DNA from: Phytopseudomonas straminea
Lineage (GTDB): Bacteria > Pseudomonadota > Gammaproteobacteria > Pseudomonadales > Pseudomonadaceae
Length of the DNA: 64,000 nt
Assembly (NCBI RefSeq): GCF_900112645.1
Contig: NZ_FOMO01000014.1
Location: 1 to 64,000 of the forward strand
Direction: 5' to 3'
A program made the translations under genes and the position numbers. Positions within the stretch are counted from its first letter, which is position 1; each line of letters starts with the position of its first letter. The notes under the pieces are model-generated. The model was not told the origin of the DNA. It made no database searches and saw only the letters and a program-made list of their open reading frames with translations. Positions 28,456 to 38,011 of this stretch are shown here, piece by piece.

Positions 28456-28481
28456 AACCGGATCTCGCATCCGGTTTTTTT
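28456..28481 (+). terminator. Rho-independent terminator of bfd
   Basis: 8-bp stem (28456-28463 with 28469-28476, 5-base loop) and a T run to 28481, 18 bases after the bfd stop. Confidence 0.9.
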
Positions 28482-28571
28482 ATGCCTGAAATTCAATGAG
28501 TTAGCGCCAAGACGCACAACTTAAACACTCTCATTTATATTTATTTTCACTTATATTTCAATAACTTACGT

Positions 28572-28600
28572 TTGACAGCCGTATTGTGCAAGCCCAGAAT
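28572..28600 (+). promoter_or_regulatory. Candidate bfr promoter
   Basis: TTGACA (28572-28577), 17-bp spacer, CAGAAT (28595-28600), preceded by about 60 bp of AT-rich sequence that could bind IHF or Fur. It lies 35 bases upstream of the bfr start. Confidence 0.55.
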
Positions 28601-28635
28601 TCGCCATCGGTTACTCAATTTCGGTGGGCATGCAC

Positions 28636-29106
28636 ATGAAAGGCGACAAGAAAGTCATCCAGCATTTGAACAAGATACTCGGCAACGAGCTGGTCGCGAT
28701 CAACCAGTACTTCCTGCACGCCCGCATGTACGAAGACTGGGGCCTGACCAAGCTGGGCAAGCACGAGTACCACGAATCCATCGACGAGATGAAGCACGCC
28801 GACAAGCTCATCAAGCGCATCCTGTTCCTTGAAGGTCTGCCGAACCTGCAGGACCTGGGCAAGATCTTGATTGGTGAGAACACCCAGGAAATGCTCGAGT
28901 GCGATCTGAAGATCGAGCACAAGGCGCATATCGACCTGAAAGAAGCCATCGCCTACTGCGAAAGCGTCGGCGACTACGCCAGCCGCGAACTGCTCGAGGA
29001 CATCCTCGAATCCGAGGAAGAGCACATCGACTGGCTGGAAACCCAGCTGAGCCTGATCAAGGCAGTTGGTCTGCAGAATTACCTGCAATCGCAGATGGAC
29101 GAATAA
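28636..29106 (+). CDS. bfr: Bacterioferritin (BfrB-type)
   Basis: A 156-residue 24-mer iron-storage subunit. Haem-binding Met52 (IDEMKHAD) is present, with ferroxidase ligands Glu18, Glu51, His54 and the EEEHIDWLETQ segment. MKGDKKVIQHLN at 28636 is the family start; in-frame Met codons at 28630 and a GTG at 28624 precede it. Works with Bfd and Fpr, encoded on both sides. Confidence 0.95.
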   Translation: MKGDKKVIQHLNKILGNELVAINQYFLHARMYEDWGLTKLGKHEYHESIDEMKHADKLIKRILFLEGLPNLQDLGKILIGENTQEMLECDLKIEHKAHIDLKEAIAYCESVGDYASRELLEDILESEEEHIDWLETQLSLIKAVGLQNYLQSQMDE

Positions 29107-29125
29107 TCGTCGACTGCAACGAAAG

Positions 29126-29152
29126 ACGGGAGCCAAGGCTCCCGTTTTTTTT
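29126..29152 (+). terminator. Terminator of bfr
   Basis: 9-bp stem (29126-29134 with 29137-29145, 2-base loop) followed by eight T. Confidence 0.9.
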
Positions 29153-29171
29153 GCCTGCACTGGGCATAAAA

Positions 29172-29204
29172 AACCGGAGAGCCTTAAGGGCACTCCGGTT
29201 TTTT
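29172..29204. terminator. Second hairpin after bfr, bidirectional type
   Basis: 8-bp stem (29172-29179 with 29193-29200) flanked by A and T runs on both sides, so it can terminate transcripts from either strand. Confidence 0.7.
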
Positions 29205-29210
29205 CTACTA

Positions 29211-29340
29211 GTGACTCAGGGAGCTTGCGAGCTAGAGCCATGCAAGGCGAAAACTGGCGAAAAAGCGGAGTGTACTTTTGTACATGGGCATTTTGAGTCA
29301 GTTTTCAACGCAGCAGGGCCGACGCGCAGCTGCTCAACAA
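29211..29340. repeat. Dispersed structured repeat, copy 1
   Basis: Member of a three-copy family (others near 40640 and 61073). Stems: 29249-29256 with 29299-29306, and tgtac/gtaca at 29271-29275 and 29280-29284. It shares agctagagccat, aagcggag and gggccgacgcgcagc with copy 3. It lies between the convergent bfr and fpr genes and has no reading frame of note. Confidence 0.7.
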
Positions 29341-29341
29341 A

Positions 29342-30121
29342 TCACTTCTCGACGAAGGCGCGCTCGATCAGATAGTCACCCGGCTCACGCATGCGCGGCG
29401 AAATCTTCAGGCCGAAGCTGTCGAGCACTTCGCTGGTTTCGTCGAGCATGCTCGGGCTGCCGCAGATCATCGCGCGGTCGTCCTGCGGGTTGATCGGCGG
29501 CAGGCCGATATCGGCGAACAGTTTGCCGCTGCGCATCAGGTCGGTCAGGCGGCCCTGATTCTCGAACGGCTCGCGGGTCACTGTGGGGTAATAGATCAGC
29601 TTTTCCTTCAGCGCCTCGCCGAAGAATTCGTTCTGCGGCAGGTGCTCGGTGATGAATTCGCGGTAAGCCACTTCATTCACGTAGCGCACGCCGTGAACCA
29701 GGATCACCTTCTCGAAACGCTCGTAGGTTTCCGGGTCCTGAATCACGCTCATGAACGGCGCCAGCCCCGTGCCGGTGCTGAGCAGGTACAGGTGCTTGCC
29801 GGGGTTGAGGTCATCGAGCACCAGGGTTCCGGTGGGCTTCTTGCTGATGATGACTTCGTCACCTTCCTTGAGGTGCTGCAGTTGGGAGGTCAGCGGGCCA
29901 TCGGGCACTTTGATGCTGAAGAACTCCAGATGCTCTTCCCAGTTCGGGCTGGCGATGGAATAAGCACGCATGAGCGGACGGCCATTTTCCTGCTGCAGGC
30001 CGATCATCACGAACTGGCCATTCTCGAAGCGCAGGCCCGGGTCGCGGGTGCACTTGAAGCTGAACAGCGTGTCATTCCAGTGGTGAACACTCAGAACGCG
30101 TTCGTGGTTCATGTTGCTCAT
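29342..30121 (-). CDS. fpr: Ferredoxin-NADP+ reductase
   Basis: A 259-residue FAD enzyme. FAD-binding RAYSIASP and NADP-binding STGTGLAPFMSVI and CGSPSML motifs are present; it ends in ...ERAFVEK as bacterial subclass I Fprs do. It supplies electrons from NADPH to Bfd for iron release. It is divergent from finR, which activates fpr in P. putida. Start MSNMNHERV at 30121. Confidence 0.95.
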   Translation of the reverse strand: MSNMNHERVLSVHHWNDTLFSFKCTRDPGLRFENGQFVMIGLQQENGRPLMRAYSIASPNWEEHLEFFSIKVPDGPLTSQLQHLKEGDEVIISKKPTGTLVLDDLNPGKHLYLLSTGTGLAPFMSVIQDPETYERFEKVILVHGVRYVNEVAYREFITEHLPQNEFFGEALKEKLIYYPTVTREPFENQGRLTDLMRSGKLFADIGLPPINPQDDRAMICGSPSMLDETSEVLDSFGLKISPRMREPGDYLIERAFVEK

Positions 30122-30241
30122 GTACGGTGGCTCCTGAAAAGTCGGGGCGCTGATGTTAAAGCGCAATTGCGCGGCATTCTAATCGCGCCCAGAATATCTG
30201 TTAAATGAATTATCAAGATATGGGTTATCGGTTATATAGAT

Positions 30242-31168
30242 ATGCGATTTACACTTCGTCAGCTCCAGGTCTTCGTTGCCGTCGCTCAGCAGGAGAGCGT
30301 GTCCCGGGCTGCTTCCCAGCTCGCCCTGTCGCAATCGGCCGCCAGTACCTCGATCACCGAACTGGAACGGCAATCGAGCTGCCAGCTGTTCGACCGCGCC
30401 GGCAAGCGCCTGAGCCTCAATGCCTTGGGCCGCCAGTTGTTGCCCCAGGCGGTCGCCCTGCTCGATCAGGCGAAGGAAATCGAAGACCTTCTGAACGGTA
30501 AATCCGGCTTCGGTTCACTGGCAGTGGGCGCCACCCTGACCATCGGCAATTACCTGGCCACTTTGCTGATCGGCGGTTTCATGAAGGTCCACCCGGAAAG
30601 CCAGGTGAAATTGCACGTGCAGAACACCGCGCATATCGTGCAACAGGTGGCCCACTACGAAATTGACCTGGGTCTGATCGAGGGCGACTGCAACCACCCG
30701 GACATCGAGGTGCAGAGCTGGGTCGAGGACGAGTTGGTGGTGTTCTGCGCGCCGCAACACCCATTGGCGCAACGCGGCCAGGTGGGCATTCGCGAATTGA
30801 GCGGCCAAGACTGGATCCTGCGTGAACAGGGCTCCGGCACCCGGCTGACCTTCGACCAGGCCATGCGCCACCACTCCACATCCCTCAACGTGCGCCTCGA
30901 GTTGGAACACACCGAGGCGATCAAGCGCGCCGTAGAGTCCGGCCTGGGCATCAGCTGCATTTCACGGCTGGCGCTGCGCGATGCCTTTCGCCGCGGCAGC
31001 CTGGTACCGGTGGAAACACCGGACCTGGATCTGCGCCGGCAGTTCTATTTCATCTGGCACCGGCAGAAATACCAAACTGCCGCCATGCGCGAATTTCTCG
31101 ACATGTGCCGGGCACTGACCGCCGGCATTCGCCGCAGCGACGAGATCGTATTGCCCGAAGTCCGCTAG
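30242..31168 (+). CDS. finR: LysR-type activator of fpr
   Basis: A 308-residue LysR regulator (HTH 4-63: RQLQVFVAVAQQESVSRAASQLALSQSAAS). Its position, divergent to fpr over 120 bp, matches FinR, needed for stress induction of fpr in P. putida. The shared intergenic region (30122-30241) is AT-rich with repeated 'atat' palindromes that could be the regulator site. Confidence 0.9.
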   Translation: MRFTLRQLQVFVAVAQQESVSRAASQLALSQSAASTSITELERQSSCQLFDRAGKRLSLNALGRQLLPQAVALLDQAKEIEDLLNGKSGFGSLAVGATLTIGNYLATLLIGGFMKVHPESQVKLHVQNTAHIVQQVAHYEIDLGLIEGDCNHPDIEVQSWVEDELVVFCAPQHPLAQRGQVGIRELSGQDWILREQGSGTRLTFDQAMRHHSTSLNVRLELEHTEAIKRAVESGLGISCISRLALRDAFRRGSLVPVETPDLDLRRQFYFIWHRQKYQTAAMREFLDMCRALTAGIRRSDEIVLPEVR

Positions 31169-31530
31169 CCAAGCAGGATAAGCGCCCACACGCTACCGAT
31201 CAGCGTCAGGGCCACCAGTTGGGCGGCGCTGCCCATGTCCTTGGCGGTTTTGGACAGCGGATGCAGGTCCAGGGAAATGCGGTCGATGGCCGCTTCGACC
31301 GCCGAATTGAGCAGTTCGACGATCAGCGCCAGGAGGCACACGGCAACCATCAGCGCGCGCTCGACGCGGCTTACGTCGAGCAGCAGCGCAACGGGAATCA
31401 GCACCACGTTGAGCAGCACCAGCTGGCGGAACGCCGCCTCGCCAGTGAAAGCGGCGCGCAGTCCATCGAGCGAATAGCCTGCGGCGTTGAGGACGCGCTT
31501 TAAACCGGTTTGACCTTTGAACGGTGACAT
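31165..31530 (-). CDS. dgkA: Diacylglycerol kinase
   Basis: A 121-residue integral membrane kinase with three membrane helices, recycling diacylglycerol to phosphatidic acid. The signature ELLNSAVEAAIDRIS and the C-terminal DMGSAAQLVAL are conserved. Start MSPFKGQTG at 31530. Convergent with finR, overlapping its end by four bases. Confidence 0.93.
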   Translation of the reverse strand: MSPFKGQTGLKRVLNAAGYSLDGLRAAFTGEAAFRQLVLLNVVLIPVALLLDVSRVERALMVAVCLLALIVELLNSAVEAAIDRISLDLHPLSKTAKDMGSAAQLVALTLIGSVWALILLG

Positions 31531-31610
31531 GGGCATCGGACTATGACGGGAAAGGCGCGCAGGGTACGCGAGCACACCGTGAAAATCTCGTGAAATGCGC
31601 CAGCAACGCG

Positions 31611-32261
31611 TCAGGCGGCCGGCACGCTCTCCAGTTGCTGCAACAGCAATGCCGCCTGGGTGCGGGTGCGCACGCCTAGCTTGCGGAAAATGGCCGTCAC
31701 GTGAGCCTTGACCGTCGCTTCGGAAACGCTCAGTTCATAGGCAATCTGCTTGTTCAGCAGCCCTTCGCAGACCATGGTCAGCACACGGAACTGCTGGGGC
31801 GTCAGGCTGGCCAACCCGGCGCTGGCGGCCTTGGCCTCGCTGGACAGGCTGACCGCCTCCTCGCTTTGCGGCGGCCACCACACCTCGCCTTCCAGCACCT
31901 GGCGCACCGCCTTCTGAATCACTTCGAGGGAGCTGGATTTGGGAATGAAACCGCTGGCGCCGAACTCACGGGCACGTACCACTACCGCTGCTTCTTCCTG
32001 AGCGGAGATCATCACCACCGGAATCTGCGGGTATTGCCCACGCAGCAGCACCAGCCCGGAGAACCCGTAGGCGCCGGGCATGTTGAGGTCGAGCAGAACC
32101 AGATCCCAATCGGTCTTCTCGGCCAGCCGGGCTTCCAGCTCGGCGATGCTGGCGACCTCCACCAGGCGCGCGCCAGCGCCCAGGCCCATCGTCAGGGCCT
32201 GCTGCAGCGCACTGCGAAACAGCGGATGATCATCAGCAATCAGGATTTCGTAAGCGACCAT
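31611..32261 (-). CDS. erdR: LuxR-type response regulator ErdR
   Basis: A 216-residue regulator: receiver domain with Asp10/Asp11 and phosphoacceptor Asp58 (LLDLNMPG), LuxR HTH at the C-terminus (LLNKQIAYELSVSEATVKAHVTAIFRKL). ErdR of P. aeruginosa is an orphan regulator of ethanol and acetate metabolism, next to dgkA as here. No sensor kinase gene adjoins. Confidence 0.88.
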   Translation of the reverse strand: MVAYEILIADDHPLFRSALQQALTMGLGAGARLVEVASIAELEARLAEKTDWDLVLLDLNMPGAYGFSGLVLLRGQYPQIPVVMISAQEEAAVVVRAREFGASGFIPKSSSLEVIQKAVRQVLEGEVWWPPQSEEAVSLSSEAKAASAGLASLTPQQFRVLTMVCEGLLNKQIAYELSVSEATVKAHVTAIFRKLGVRTRTQAALLLQQLESVPAA

Positions 32262-32416
32262 GGCAGATCCTGTTCTTCTTATAGGCATACCGTGCTGCAG
32301 ACCCCATTTGCCTGACAGCGTGACGTACGGTGCCCACCAGCATGCCCAGCGCAGGCGGGGTGGTCAAGCGCAGCGCTTTGCGGCAAAGTCTGCGCCTTTT
32401 TTGCAGGAAGCTTTCG

Positions 32417-33313
32417 ATGCCCAACCACGAACTGCGCGCCGACCTGTTGATGCTGCTTACCGCGCTGATCTGGGGTTCGTCCTTCGTCGCCCAGCGCCTG
32501 GGCATGGATGCCGTCGGCCCCTTTCTGTATAGCGGCCTGCGTTTCGCCCTGGCGGTGATCGTGCTGTTGCCGGTGATCATGCTACTGCGCCGCCGTAGCG
32601 CCCAGTCGGCCTCGCCCATCAATCGCCCGGTGCTGCTCGGCGGCAGCCTGATGGGTGCGGTGCTGGCCCTAGGCATCAACCTGCAGCAGGTCGGCCTGCT
32701 GTTCACCAGCGTCACCAACTCAGGCTTTATCACCGGCCTCTATGTAATCATGGTGCCGCTGCTTGGCCTGCTGCTGGGGCACAAGACCGGGCTGGGCATC
32801 TGGCTCGGCGCCTCGCTGGCGGTGATCGGTATGTTCCTGCTCAGCGTCGGCGACGGTTTCCACGTCGCCTCCGGTGACCTGCTGCAACTGGCCGGCGCCT
32901 TTGTATGGGGTATCCATGTGCTGCTGGTGAGCTTTTTCGCCACCCGCCATGACGCCCTGGTGCTAGCCCTGGTGCAGTTCATCACTTGCGCTCTGATCAG
33001 TCTCGCCCTGGCGCTGCTGTTCGAACCACTGCCCGGCGCCGATATCGCCCGCGCACTGCCGGCCATCGCCTACGGCGGCATCCTCGGTGTGGGCGTGGGC
33101 TTCACCCTGCAGGTGATTGCGCAGAAACATGCCATCGCTTCCCACGCGGCGATCATTCTGTCCCTGGAAGCCGTGTTCGCTGCCATCGCCGGCGCACTGT
33201 TGCTCGGCGAGGCGTTGTCTTCACGAGGCTATGTCGGCTGTGCGCTGATGTTCGCCGGCATGCTGCTCGCCCAACTGTGGCCCAAGCCGGCTGCGGTCAG
33301 AGAAATGGTTTGA
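32417..33313 (+). CDS. EamA/DMT-family transporter
   Basis: A 298-residue membrane protein with ten predicted helices in two EamA repeats, a typical drug/metabolite exporter. Substrate unknown. ATG at 32417 has an AGGAAG site. The end overlaps the end of the convergent DTW gene by 17 bases. Confidence 0.88.
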   Translation: MPNHELRADLLMLLTALIWGSSFVAQRLGMDAVGPFLYSGLRFALAVIVLLPVIMLLRRRSAQSASPINRPVLLGGSLMGAVLALGINLQQVGLLFTSVTNSGFITGLYVIMVPLLGLLLGHKTGLGIWLGASLAVIGMFLLSVGDGFHVASGDLLQLAGAFVWGIHVLLVSFFATRHDALVLALVQFITCALISLALALLFEPLPGADIARALPAIAYGGILGVGVGFTLQVIAQKHAIASHAAIILSLEAVFAAIAGALLLGEALSSRGYVGCALMFAGMLLAQLWPKPAAVREMV

Positions 33314-34007
33314 GACGCTGGTGTAACGCGTCGTCGAGATCCACCGCGCGCGGCGCCTTGGAGGCCAGGTAATGCGCACTGAACACGTCGAGATAAGCGT
33401 TCAAGGCATCGGCGGCGCGCTCATCACCGGCCAACTCCAGGCACATCGCCGCGACCTCGGCAGTGCACAGGTGATCGTCGCGCTTGGAACGCCGTAGCCG
33501 GTAGCGCGACAAGGTCTCCGGTTGCAGGCTGAGCACCGGCAGGCTGTCCAGGTACGGGCTCTTGCGAAACATCTTGCGCGCCTGGGTCCAGGTGGCGTCG
33601 AGCAGTACGAACAGCGGGCGCTTGCCTTCTGTAGCCTCCACAGAGGTCACCACCCGTTCAGGCTCGGCATATTCGCCGGGAAATACCAGATAAGGCTGCC
33701 ATTGCTCGTCATCGAGCAGGGCCGGCAGCGCCGGATCGACTTCGGTGCGCGACCAGCCAAAGGCCGAGGTATCGGCCACCACATCGGCGATCAGCCATCC
33801 GGTATTGCTCGGTTTCAGCGCCTCGACATCGTGCATCACCAGGCACACGCCCGCGCGGGCAGAAACCTGCGGCTTCCACGCACACAGGCAATGGCTGCTG
33901 GCCAGACGGCACTGCTCGCAGCGCGCCGCCCGCGAGCCCCGGGCCAGAAAGGGTTTGACGCTGCGCGCCAGACGCGCGGCGCGCAATGCGTGAACGGCGT
34001 GGCTCAT
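33297..34007 (-). CDS. DTW-domain tRNA-uridine aminocarboxypropyltransferase
   Basis: A 236-residue protein with the DTW motif (DATWTQARKMF) and a Cys cluster RCEQC...HCLC near the N-terminus. The family (E. coli YfiP/TapT) adds the acp group from SAM to uridine in tRNA, usually U47. The start MSHAVHAL at 34007 gives family length. Confidence 0.85.
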   Translation of the reverse strand: MSHAVHALRAARLARSVKPFLARGSRAARCEQCRLASSHCLCAWKPQVSARAGVCLVMHDVEALKPSNTGWLIADVVADTSAFGWSRTEVDPALPALLDDEQWQPYLVFPGEYAEPERVVTSVEATEGKRPLFVLLDATWTQARKMFRKSPYLDSLPVLSLQPETLSRYRLRRSKRDDHLCTAEVAAMCLELAGDERAADALNAYLDVFSAHYLASKAPRAVDLDDALHQRLKPFL

Positions 34008-34242
34008 GGGCGCACGCTCAGTTTGGTGAAGATCACGCGGTGCAAAGCAGGAGAACACATGATGGGGCGCATCGCCTGACAAAAAGGGCGCGTAGTCTAG
34101 CTGTGCCACACCGCTCAATACCACGCCGCGGCGACAACAAGCTTGGTAACATCGGGCATCGGTTGCCGGCCTGGTTCGCCAGAACGAACATAACCAGAAG
34201 AGCCCGGTCTATTAACGCTCACTGCCTTCAGGAGTCTGCCCC

Positions 34243-34644
34243 ATGCAGCGTATTGCTCTATCCGTTCTTCTTACCAGCCTGCTCCTGCCCGCTGCCCACG
34301 CCGCCTCGCTCAACGATTACGAGCTGACCAAAACCCTGGAAAAAGTGGCCAAGGAAAGCAGCGTCGGCACCCCGCGCGCCATCAACGAGGACATCCTCGA
34401 CCGCGGCTATACAGTCGAAGGTAACCAGCTGATCAACCACCTCAGCGTACGCCCTGCCCATGGTGCACAGATGCGCAGCAACCCCGATACCGTGCGTGCA
34501 CAGCTGACCAACAGCGTGTGCAGCAACCCCGGCTTTCGCAAGCTGCTGGCCAGCGGAGCGGTGCTGCGTTACGAGTTCAGCGAGATCCAGAGCAATCGTC
34601 CCATCACCACCGAGCAATTCGGCAAGGCCGACTGCCGCCTGTAA
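34243..34644 (+). CDS. Secreted PA3611-like 'quorum-sensing-regulated virulence factor' family protein
   Basis: A 133-residue exported protein: signal peptide 1-20, then a small domain with NPDTVRAQLTNSVCSNPGFRKLLASGAVLRYEFSE-type sequence (two Cys, likely a disulfide). It resembles the P. aeruginosa PA3611 family whose structure is known but whose role is unclear. The PilY-like name reflects expression data, not function. Confidence 0.72.
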   Translation: MQRIALSVLLTSLLLPAAHAASLNDYELTKTLEKVAKESSVGTPRAINEDILDRGYTVEGNQLINHLSVRPAHGAQMRSNPDTVRAQLTNSVCSNPGFRKLLASGAVLRYEFSEIQSNRPITTEQFGKADCRL

Positions 34645-34696
34645 GTCATGTGAGCGTGGTAAAACCCAGGGCATTGACGCATTAAGGAGTAGCGCA

Positions 34697-35758
34697 ATGA
34701 ACGATCACAGCAATGGCACCCTACCGCTAGGCGGCGATGCACTGGCAGCCGAAGTGGATGCCCTGGCGGCGCGGATAACTCCCGCCGGCAGCGTCAACAC
34801 CGCGCTGTACCGGGAGATGCTCGCCACCGTGGCGCGCATGGCCCAGGCCGACCGCAACCGCTGGGACGCCAAGATCATGCTGCAGACCCTGCGTGAACTC
34901 GAGCGCGCCTTCGCCATGCTCGACCGCTTTCGCCATCGCCGCAAGGTCACCGTGTTCGGCTCGGCACGCACCCAGCCCGGCCATCCGGTCTACGCCCTGG
35001 CACGGGAACTGGGCAAGACCTTGGCCCGCCATGACCTGATGGTGATCACCGGCGCCGGTGGCGGCATCATGGCCGCAGCCCATGAAGGCGCGGGCCGCGA
35101 CAACAGCCTGGGCTTCAACATCACCCTGCCCTTCGAGCAATCCGCCAATGCGGTGATGAAAGGCAGCGACAACCTGCTGTCCTTCCACTTCTTCTTTCTG
35201 CGCAAGCTGTTCTTCGTCAAGGAGGCCGACGCCCTGGTGCTCTGCCCCGGCGGTTTCGGCACTCTGGATGAAGCGCTGGAAGTCATCACCCTGATCCAGA
35301 CCGGCAAGAGCCCGCTGGTGCCGGTGATCCTCCTCGACGAACCGGATGGCACCTTCTGGCAGGGTTTGCTCGATTACATCCGGCAAAACCTGGACAGTAA
35401 CGGCTACATCCTCTCCAGCGATATGAATCTGATGCGCCTGGTACACGACGCCGAGTCAGCAGCCCAGGAAATTGATCGCTTCTACGCCAATTACCATTCC
35501 AGCCGCTGGCTGCAGGATCAGTTCGTGGTGCGCATGCGCCATGCCCTAAACGACGCGGCACTGGCGTACCTGAACCTTCAGTTCAGCGATCTGTGCAAGC
35601 AGGGCGAAATCCAGCAACAGCAAAGCAGCGACGAACTCGTCGACGGCCCCGAGCTGTGCAAATTGCCAAGGCTGCTGTTCACTTTCAGTGGGCGCAATGC
35701 CGGACGGCTGCGCGAATTGCTCGACGTGATCAACAAGCCGGAACACTGGCTGAGCTGA
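34697..35758 (+). CDS. LOG family protein (lysine-decarboxylase-like fold)
   Basis: A 353-residue protein. The central LOG domain has VFGSARTQPG, GAGGGIMAAAHEGA and the PGGxGTxxE motif (PGGFGTLDE). Plant LOG proteins release cytokinin base from nucleoside monophosphates; bacterial members cleave nucleotides such as AMP. Extra N- and C-terminal regions of about 80 residues are not assigned. AAGGAG site upstream. Confidence 0.85.
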   Translation: MNDHSNGTLPLGGDALAAEVDALAARITPAGSVNTALYREMLATVARMAQADRNRWDAKIMLQTLRELERAFAMLDRFRHRRKVTVFGSARTQPGHPVYALARELGKTLARHDLMVITGAGGGIMAAAHEGAGRDNSLGFNITLPFEQSANAVMKGSDNLLSFHFFFLRKLFFVKEADALVLCPGGFGTLDEALEVITLIQTGKSPLVPVILLDEPDGTFWQGLLDYIRQNLDSNGYILSSDMNLMRLVHDAESAAQEIDRFYANYHSSRWLQDQFVVRMRHALNDAALAYLNLQFSDLCKQGEIQQQQSSDELVDGPELCKLPRLLFTFSGRNAGRLRELLDVINKPEHWLS

Positions 35759-35823
35759 TACATCGGGATGGGAAGGGACGTCTAGGCGTCAGGATGGCGA
35801 ACCGAACGGCTCAACCTTGAAGA

Positions 35824-36287
35824 TCAGTCGTCGAAACCGCCGCGCAGCAGCTGACCGACCAGATCCATCGGATAGCCGCGATACACCAGAAAACGCATCT
35901 GCTTGGCCCGTTCGCGCGCATCGCCAGGCAATTGACCGGCAAACTTGCGTTGCCAGGTTTCCCGCAAACCTTCGCGCCAATCGATACCGCTCTCGCGCAG
36001 CGCCTGCTCTACATCCGCGCGGGCCAGGCCACGCTGGGAAAGGTCATCGCGGATGCGCTGCGGGCCGAAACCCGAGCGCGCGCGATAGCTGATGAAACTC
36101 TCCAGATAACGCGCCTCGGACAACAGCCCTTCTTCGCTCAGGCGATCAAGGGCTGCTTCGATATGCTCGTCGCTGGCGCCGCGCTGGCGCAACTTGCGCG
36201 ACAGCTCGACACGCCCGTGTTCGCGGCGCGCCAGCAGATCCATGGCGGCATGCCGTACCGCGGCGACGTTATCCAGAACAGCGGGCA

Positions 36288-36288
<1 letters not shown>
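35824..36288 (-). CDS. recX: RecA regulator RecX
   Basis: A 154-residue three-helix-repeat protein that limits RecA filament growth. The motif EARYLESFISYRARSGFGPQRIRDDL is typical. Its start overlaps the recA stop by one base (TGATG), so it is co-transcribed and coupled with recA. Confidence 0.93.
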
Positions 36289-37337
<1,049 letters not shown>

Positions 37338-37377
37338 TGTATTCCTCACGTGATCAGAAGGGCCTGACGGCCAATAA

Positions 37378-37393
37378 CTGTATAAGTAGCCAG
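37378..37393. promoter_or_regulatory. LexA (SOS) box of recA
   Basis: CTG-N10-CAG (CTGTATAAGTAGCCAG), near-identical to the Pseudomonas recA SOS box, about 40 bases upstream of the recA start. Confidence 0.9.
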
Positions 37394-37420
37394 TATTATT
37401 CCACAGGGTTCGGCACTCGC

Positions 37421-37933
37421 CTACCCCGCAGCGGGATTTTCTTCGACCAGTAGTCGCAACAACCCCTGCAACGCCGCTTCCACAGTTTGCAAACGCACGG
37501 CATCGCGGTCCCCGGGGAATTGGAAGCGCCGACTGAACAGGGTGTCGCCATCGCCCCAGGCGATCCAAACGGTACCGACCGGCTTCTCCAGGCTACCGCC
37601 GCCCGGCCCGGCGATACCGCTGACCGCCGTAGCGTAGCGCGCGCCACTCTGGGCCTGGGCGCCGCGCACCATGGCCTCGACCACCTCGCGGCTGACTGCG
37701 CCTACCGTAGCGAAGTGCGCTTCGGGCACGCCCAGCTGGCGGGTTTTCTGGGCATTGGAATAGGTGACGAAGCCAGCCTCGAACCAGGCCGAGCTGCCCG
37801 CCACACGGGTAATGGCTTCGGCAATACCACCACCGGTGCAGGACTCGGCGGTGGTGACCTGGGCACTCTTTTCCAGCAGGGCTTGGCCGAGACGGGCGGC
37901 GAGCCCGGTGATGGGCTGATCGTCGATATTCAT
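37421..37933 (-). CDS. pncC: Nicotinamide-nucleotide amidohydrolase (CinA C-terminal type)
   Basis: A 170-residue stand-alone CinA C-terminal domain that deamidates NMN to NaMN. TTAESCTGGGIAEAIT and SGIAGPGGG are the conserved blocks, including the catalytic Ser. Divergent from mutS. The upstream frame extension to 38788 is antisense to mutS and rejected. Confidence 0.93.
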   Translation of the reverse strand: MNIDDQPITGLAARLGQALLEKSAQVTTAESCTGGGIAEAITRVAGSSAWFEAGFVTYSNAQKTRQLGVPEAHFATVGAVSREVVEAMVRGAQAQSGARYATAVSGIAGPGGGSLEKPVGTVWIAWGDGDTLFSRRFQFPGDRDAVRLQTVEAALQGLLRLLVEENPAAG

Positions 37934-38011
37934 CTGCGCTCCGGGGTTAAAGCGGGAGGGGTCGATACCGTACACTACGCGCTTTTGCGATTCAGCCGGA
38001 CACTCGACACG